DNA from: Isoetes taiwanensis
Taxonomy: Eukaryota > Streptophyta > Lycopodiopsida > Isoetales > Isoetaceae
Assembly: GCA_021234155.1 (NCBI GenBank)
Contig: JAJEKV010000226.1
Location: 1-64,000 of the forward strand
Length of the DNA stretch: 64,000 nucleotides
Direction: 5' to 3'
The first letter of the stretch is position 1. Every line of letters begins with the position of its first letter. Below are positions 58,359 to 64,000 of this stretch, in pieces. A model generated the notes under the pieces. That model was not told the DNA's origin. It did no database searches and saw only the letters and a program-made list of their open reading frames with translations. Both the position numbers and the translations under genes were made by a program.

Positions 58359-59637
58359 ACTGAATTCTCTCCAGAAATGGAAATGTAAATTGTACAATAA
58401 TACTTTTGTTTATAGACTCTCTCTTCCAAGTCTTAGCTTGTGTGGCAAATTTATGAATATACAAATATATGAATATACAAATTTTGCTAATTTTGTAATC
58501 TAATGTTTCTTTAGCTCCATTATATGCACTGTCAATAATTTTAATGGCGCCAAGAAATGTCACTTTAGATACATTTTTTAACTTAATGGCGCCATAATTG
58601 GTCAAAAATTGGTCATAAAATGGACTAAAAAGTAATTTCGTCCCTAATTGGAATCATGAAATTTCTCATTTTAATGAAAATGTGCTTAACAAGTCATAGT
58701 CATTTGTTTCAGAGGGTGTGTTAGAATGAATGAAACATATGATTATTTAGGACACATGTCATCATAGTAGAGACATGTATGTGTCAGTGTAGAAGTGTGC
58801 ATGGGATCTACTAGAAGTGTAATCAGGTCACTTCAGTTTAATCTAAGTTTTATCTCGTTTGCCCTCTTTGACATTTTTGCTTCTAGTGCTGATATCTTCT
58901 CTGAGATCATCAATTCTAATAATATCATGGTTCTGTGCTTAGAATAGGTCTGGCCTTTTTAGTATATGACAGAGTTAGATGCTGCTTATGGGATGATTGC
59001 TTTTTGCTTTTTGTCTCATATAGTCATTGACTTATGTTTTCATAGTTAAAATGCTTTGGTCTTCTACTAGTTTGGATGAAATGGCCAATTGCATATACTT
59101 TTACTATTAACCAAGTGAAGCTGCTAATTGCTAAAATAGTAATTGGTTACATGCATATGGATTAAATGGCCAAGTGCATATGCTTTTAACTATTAACTGA
59201 GTCTACAGGGAAAGACTTATGGCATACTAGCTGATACATTTCTGAAAATTTAGTGTATCAATTGGGACTAGCTGCGCATGTGCTAGGTATAAATGTATGG
59301 ACTTATGTACGCTTGAAGTTAGGCATATTTTCAACTTTACCCTCATAATTTTCACAATTCCTTAAATGCCAATACTTAACTACGATCTAGCTAGTTAAAC
59401 AATAAAAATTTCCATTCTCTGATTATTGTATCCTTTATCTTTGACAAAGGATTGATTATGAAGCCAGAGGCAAAGTTCCATAAAAATCCTTATGACACTT
59501 CCAAAAACATTATTTAAACATCGGCATGCCAAACAAAATCCTTACAATATGTAAACTTAGACCCTTTCAAATGCAATAATTTATTGTGCATGGTTCAGCT
59601 CGAATGAGCATTTAGCACTTCTCTTCAATATGCTTTG
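58359..59637. other. AT-rich non-coding stretch
   Basis: No convincing gene. It holds the 3' end of the ParB-like gene, a small ATGAATATACAAAT repeat (58,455-58,490), two copies of TTAATGGCGCCA (58,541-58,552 and 58,583-58,594) and an imperfect direct repeat of about 44 bases with an 86-base period (59,073-59,117 and 59,159-59,201). Confidence 0.6.
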
Positions 59638-59970
59638 TCACAGTGATCGTCCATCTATCTTCACTGCAACTAACACCCCCCAATGGAAACCCAAGGAAGT
59701 TATCTAGCAATGCTTCGACCAATGCCACATTTAGCGTCTTGCATCCAATGTCAACATCACCAGACATTGTTAACTCTTTCATCATGTCGTTCTTCCCACA
59801 CTTCTTCGCAAATACTATCCGCTGCTGCCCACGCTTACTATTTTCCTTGTTTGGGTCCCATAAGCCAGTTGGTCTTTATGGAGGATAAAATAATATTCTT
59901 GCAAGCAGTGCACATCTTCATGATCTTGTTGCCGCCAGATGTATTCAATTTTAGTATCCCAGACACCTGC
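59638..59970 (-). pseudogene. Possible exon remnant
   Basis: A minus-strand acceptor-like TATATGCAG at about 59,971 is followed by SGILKLNTSGGNKIMKMCTACK (Cys-x2-Cys) for about 40 codons. The sense then continues in the next frame as NKENSKRGQQRIVFAKKCGK and DVDIGCKTLNVALVEALLDN, ending at TGA 59,638. A one-base shift near 59,850 would join them. I do not recognise the family. Confidence 0.35.
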
Positions 59971-60096
59971 ATATAAAAAGAAAAAGTGATTAGTTGGACT
60001 CCATAAGGAAAAAACAGGCAAGGAACAGGAAGTCAACGAGTTAGGTTTAGTAGTTGTTTGGGGTCTGGGTTCGGGAACTCCTGCAAGACAGCCCTC
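59971..60096. other. Spacer before the LTR
   Basis: No gene or repeat seen. The five bases next to the LTR (CCCTC, 60,092-60,096) are the candidate target-site duplication; the partner copy would lie beyond the window. Confidence 0.4.
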
Positions 60097-60645
60097 TGTG
60101 AGGACCCTTGGATCTAACAGGAGAATTTGGGAGCTATGTCACGCGGGATTTGCAAGAAAGGAACAAGGAAAAGAGAACAGAACCAAAAGAGAACAATGAG
60201 ATCATAATGAGAATAACTTCCTTGATGTCAATGAAGATACATGAGCTCTCGAAATCGAGAGAAAAACTGATGTGAGACAAGACTCAAAAAACTCATCTAA
60301 AAACTAGAGCGCTAGCTCTACTCATATATATAGTACAATGGCCTTTGGCCCAATATAGACACTCTGACTGATTTCGGTGCCGACTCCTGGAAGGAGGCCT
60401 GATTTTGAGGAATCTTTGGCGGTGCCTCTTGAAGTGCTGAAATCACGCCGACGCTGGCGGTGGATGTGAGCCGTCACTGTCTGGGAAGCCTCCTCCCTAC
60501 CCGCCGCGTGGTCTTTGTCTGCGTGGTCCGCTTGGTCTTCTTTTGGGCCTTTGACTGACTGACCGTGCACGGTTGTGGATCCTTGGCCTTGACTTGTTCC
60601 GTCGTATGCATGAATAGTCCCTGCACCGGGAGGGCAGGACTAACA
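60097..60645 (-). repeat. 3' LTR of a gag-only element
   Basis: On the minus strand the LTR starts TGTTAGTCC directly after a purine tract and ends ...CCTCACA, a TG...CA pair about 549 bases apart. An internal TATA-like CTATATATATGAG lies at about 60,321-60,333. The purine tract and TGTTAG start are the classic 3' end of plant LTR elements. The end could also be two bases inside (60,099). Confidence 0.65.
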
Positions 60646-60660
60646 CTCCCCCCCACCAAA
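60646..60660 (-). promoter_or_regulatory. Polypurine tract
   Basis: The minus strand reads TTTGGTGGGGGGGAG immediately before the LTR TGTTAG. It would prime plus-strand DNA synthesis in reverse transcription. Confidence 0.65.
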
Positions 60661-60973
60661 CGACACTGAGAGTGAAGAAAGGGAGGAAGTGTTCCGAGGG
60701 CGGAAGCCGCTAGTTTGAAAGTGATCCTCACGTGAATGAGGACGGGCGCCATTATGGTAATTGCCAATGAGGTCTGGCGTGTTTGAAGAGCGCCAGGGTG
60801 CCGGGAGCCCAAGGGGCGGGATCTCGCATCAATGAGGAAGTGAGAGCACCATGTCTTCGTGGCAGCATGTGCGTCCGGAAGGAACGAACCGGCACTCCAT
60901 GAGGAGACAGTCTGGAGTCCGGAAGGCACCGACGCCGGCATTCGGGTTGCAATAAAAATGGGCGGCCGCCGAT
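60661..60973 (-). other. Element 3' region between gag-like ORF and polypurine tract
   Basis: About 310 bases, GC-rich. An open frame overlaps it on the minus strand (60,474-60,941) but runs on into the LTR and shows no domain, so I treat it as non-coding. There is no room for protease, RT or integrase. Confidence 0.5.
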
Positions 60974-63643
60974 TTAAGGAGCCGACGAGGATGCACTTAA
61001 GAGCAGCAATTGCCGCCGGCGAACTGCCGGCCCTGGTGAAGTGGCAGCATTCTGCAAGAAGGTATCAAGGCCATGAAGAGCATCAGCGGGCTTTTGCCAA
61101 CCACGCTCATTTGCAATATAAATATTTGAGGTGTTGTCCAGGGTTGCACCATCCTCCCAATTGGAACGTCGGACAAAACGGGGATCCCACCGGAGATCCG
61201 TCGAGATCTGAGGCGGAGTCCATCCAGCGTGGCCATCCATCACCTTCGTCCAAAAGGGAAGACGCCAGTCAGAAGAGAGAAACCGGGGGCGTGGAGGCAC
61301 TCCTAAGGAAGCATATGGAGAGGGAGCCATGCCCGTGGGCGTGGGTTGCTGAGCCATGTCCTTGAAGGCATGAACAAGATCCTGATCAAGAGCACGACAC
61401 CAATGGTCCTACTCTGAAGCAGAGAGTGAAATATAGACAGGAGGATTAACCCAACCGGTTGGAATGGTCTTGCTGTCCAAAAGGCCACGCAGTTGATTGT
61501 AGCCTCCCAAGTGTTGCATATAAATTTGTGCAAACTCAAGATCCTCAGGATGCGCTAAATTTCTTTGTACCTGTTCCAATGTTTCGGCTTGCCACAGCGG
61601 TAAGTGCCGAGCAAGTTCCGGCATGTACTCCTGTTCAAAAGCCTGTGACTGAGCAGGATCCTTGAAATACGGGTTGGTTGGCACTAACAACCAAGCAGCT
61701 TGGGAGTTGCCTCGAAAAACACGATGGGCTTCATCTTGGAATTTATCGTGGAGATCAGCCAGATAGAAGTCATGAAAAACATAGGCCATGGGCTGAACAA
61801 CGCGGAAGGTGACTAAATCGGGATCTTCAGAATTTAGTTGATCAAAGACTAAGAGTGCACAAAGTAAACCCTTGTCTTCCACAGAAAGATCCGGCCAGAT
61901 CCGTAAAAAATCCGAACTGCGGAGTGGCTGTTGATGAACGTTGCCATTTGCCGCGTACCACTTCAAAAGGAAAAGGTGCCGTCAGGCCACCACATAGTCG
62001 AGATAACTGGAAGGAGTAGAGAAGTCCAGAGGGATGTTGGTGGCAATATCAATATATCCCTCCTGTTTGTTTTGGGCTTCTTCGGCGGATTGAACAGCTT
62101 GCTGGAGCTGATGTTCAAGGTCACGGATCCGGTTCTCCTTTTCTAACAGAAGACGTGACTGATCACGGACCTGTTTATGAGGAAGCGTGGCATGTGAAGA
62201 GGATTGCCCCGGAGTATGGAGTCGAAGCGTGGCAATCTCGGCGTCATCGATGACCTTTTGTTTCTGAGCCTCCAAAAGCTGATCCTGGAGAGACGTTAAC
62301 TGAGTGGTCAGCGTGGAAATCTGAGCTTCTAAGGAGGTGAGTCGAGCATCATGCTCGGTAAGGTCATGAACTTGAGTGCGGTAATTCTGAGAAAGCTCTG
62401 TGTACAAGGTGTCTAGCTGAGCAATGTCTTTCTCCTTGTCACCCAGGAGGGTATCCTTTGTCTTGTTCTGCTCCAGCAATTCCTGAATGGTGGTTTGTAA
62501 CTGAGCCTGTTGATCTTCAAGCAGGCTGGTCTGATCCTGAGCATTTTTGAGATCCACACGGGCCTGTAAAAGAGCCTCGTGCTTTTCTTGAAGTTTGGCC
62601 TCCAGATTTTGAACTTGCGTGGTGGCAGCGTGCAGGTCTCTGTGAACCGCTTCCGAGGCCTCCAGGGACGCTTGAACACCATTCATGAGAGCATCCTGTG
62701 ATTCTTGTAGCTTTAGGGCTGCGGCCTGAACATCCTGCTGGTATTGATACAGAAGCTGGCGAGGATGTGGAGGTGCAGGGCCCTGTTGCGGCCTTGTCTG
62801 AGATGTTTGAGAGACATGACGGGAAGTGGAGGGCGCGGTTTCAGTGGAGGAAGAGGAGACTGTGACATGCGTGTCGTTTTGTTGAACATGAACAGGGGAA
62901 GAAAGGCGTGAAGTTCCCGCCTGTTGATTGTGAGGAACAGAATGAAAAGATTGATGAGTGGTGGTGCGAGATGTGGTTGAGGACCGCAGATGAGGAAGAT
63001 AATGACAGATTAAACTTGCAGATGGCCACCTACAGAGGCTTCAAAGACAGAAGAGGGGGCAGCGATCCACTTCATGAAGGAGGCGGTAGAACAACATCTG
63101 TGGCCAATCAATATGGTGATTGGAGCGGATGGCAGTGATCACCATATTATAGAACGGCTTATTGATATGGGTGTTCTTGATAGACTACCCAAGCAATTTG
63201 CGCCACAGAAACTTGACAAAAGTGTCGTAGCTCTTTGCAATGTTGGTGAGGCGATGCATGTTTGCTTGATAAGTAGGAGCGCCGAACTCAATGACATCTA
63301 TGTCCTGTAAGGCAGCCCAAGATAAAGAAGGTTTTTGCAAAGGAATATGGAATACCTCAGAAATCAGGGGCTGTGTAAGCAAAATGGTGGTGTCATCGAC
63401 CACAGTAGTATAGCCTTCTGGGCTGTTGACGATATGAGCAATGAACTGCCTCAATTGTTCCGGATTTGGGGCAGGGAGTTCCAGCTGGGAGAATTCGTAA
63501 AGCGCCTGACGTTCCGCCACTTCTCGACTCGGACCAACAAGGGCCTCGCGAAAGGTGGGCGTCGAGAAACTCACAGACTCAAAAGCAGTCGGATCCCGTG
63601 GAGCAGAAGCTTGAAGTGTAGGAAATTTTGGTGCAGTAGCCAT
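60974..63643 (-). pseudogene. gag: Gag-like coiled-coil ORF of a non-autonomous LTR element
   Basis: The ATG at 63,643 (GTCATGGCTACTGC, strong context) opens one frame of 889 codons to TAA at 60,974. It is interrupted only by TAG 63,185, TGA 63,041, TGA 61,982 and TAG 61,409. In order: MATAPKFPTLQ, an N-terminal helical region (FREALVGPSREVAERQAL, PLISEVFHIPLQ, KSYDTFVKFLWRKLLG, then HHIDWPQMLFYRLLHEV), a Ser/Thr/Gln-rich linker (62,780-62,960), a coiled coil of about 200 residues (62,000-62,690, Gln/Leu/Glu-rich), and a C-terminal part with PDLSVEDKGLLCALLVF and DWRLPFWTKVMDG. The N-terminal part reminds me of gag-like regions of plant transposon proteins. No zinc knuckle. No pol follows. 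Confidence 0.65.
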
Positions 63644-64000
63644 GACAAAGAGCGTCGGAAAGGAGCAGGAAGAATTCGCTGGAGAAGGCGGATTGCGGAG
63701 AGCGGAAGACGAAAACGCAGATAGGCGAAAAGGTTTTAGGGCGCACAAGTGTTGGCGAAGGTGCATGATGAGGATGAACCAGCAACCGTTGATGATGCCA
63801 GGTGGCAACAGATGCGAAGGAGGCGATTGAGAGGCAAAATTTTGGCCAAGTCCCCAAACGGTAAAGGGAGAAGCAAAGAACGGTGGAGATGAGACGTGAG
63901 AGAATGATCGGATGTGACAGCTGGCAAAAGGACGCACATTAATGTTCGACGGGCGTGAAAAGAAGGAATGTCATTTAATGCTGGCAACTCGAAGTGGGAT
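63644..64000 (-). other. Leader of the gag-like element
   Basis: The region upstream of the ATG at 63,643 on the minus strand. Overlapping open frames exist but none has conserved features. The primer binding site and 5' LTR are expected beyond the right window edge. Confidence 0.45.

Noticed and set aside
60859-61365. A 168-codon plus-strand frame in GC-rich DNA
   Set aside because: It is antisense to the gag-like ORF, has no recognised motif and crosses its C-terminal end.
62908-63830. Plus-strand frames of 60-130 codons
   Set aside because: They overlap the better supported gag-like minus frame and its leader. The minus frame has a strong start context and a long coiled coil.
1-64000. 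CRISPR arrays, rRNA or tRNA genes
   Set aside because: The repeats are kilobase-scale transposon copies, not short regularly spaced ones, and I saw no rRNA stretch or convincing tRNA cloverleaf.

Overview
The window looks like nuclear DNA of a land plant with a large, repeat-rich genome. The evidence is several families of plant-type LTR retrotransposons, short GT-AG introns, AT-rich spacers and no bacterial-style gene packing. I cannot name the species. The gene families are more suggestive of a bryophyte, lycophyte or fern than of a crop genome, but that is only an impression.

Layout. (1) About 1-21,500 is a head-to-tail array of Ty3/gypsy elements on the minus strand. About 21,640-41,430 is the same array on the plus strand, so the first 41 kb is one very large inverted repeat with its centre near 21,550. 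Each arm reads internal domain / long non-coding block with a TATA box / internal domain, and so on. The internal domain runs gag, zinc knuckle, protease (LDGGS), RNase H, RT, a degenerate RT-connection domain, then integrase. The RNase H lies before the RT, which is unusual. (2) About 41,700-48,085 and 48,090-54,475 are two copies of a 6.4 kb cassette. It holds a short orphan ORF, a fragment of a diverged gypsy LTR, a plus-strand transposase-like gene, a hairpin, and a convergent minus-strand gene combining a coiled coil, a Cys-rich segment and an FCP1/NIF-type HAD domain. (3) About 54,500-58,360 holds a head-to-head promoter region and a plus-strand gene with introns. This gene joins a Lys/Glu-rich segment, a ParB-like motif and a segment resembling the SAM-binding motif of prokaryotic DNA methylases. 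It is broken by several stop codons. (4) About 58,360-60,090 is AT-rich and mostly non-coding, with one possible exon remnant. (5) About 60,097 to the window end is a minus-strand LTR element with a 3' LTR, a purine tract and a single gag-like ORF of about 889 codons, and no pol.

Two patterns matter for interpretation. In the repeats (1-48 kb) copies differ mainly at CAG/CTG words, often by small indels, and some stretches interleave two parts of the same element word by word. That points to systematic long-read consensus error at CHG-methylated sites rather than to true decay, so most frameshifts there should not be trusted. In the cleaner DNA to the right, the in-frame stops of two unrelated ORFs are all ones that a single C-to-T change makes from CAG, CGA or CAA, as expected from deamination of methylated cytosine. 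The most interesting candidates are the ParB/methylase-like gene with its convergent HAD and transposase-like neighbours (possibly cargo of one large mobile element), the RNase H placed before RT, and the gag-only LTR element.
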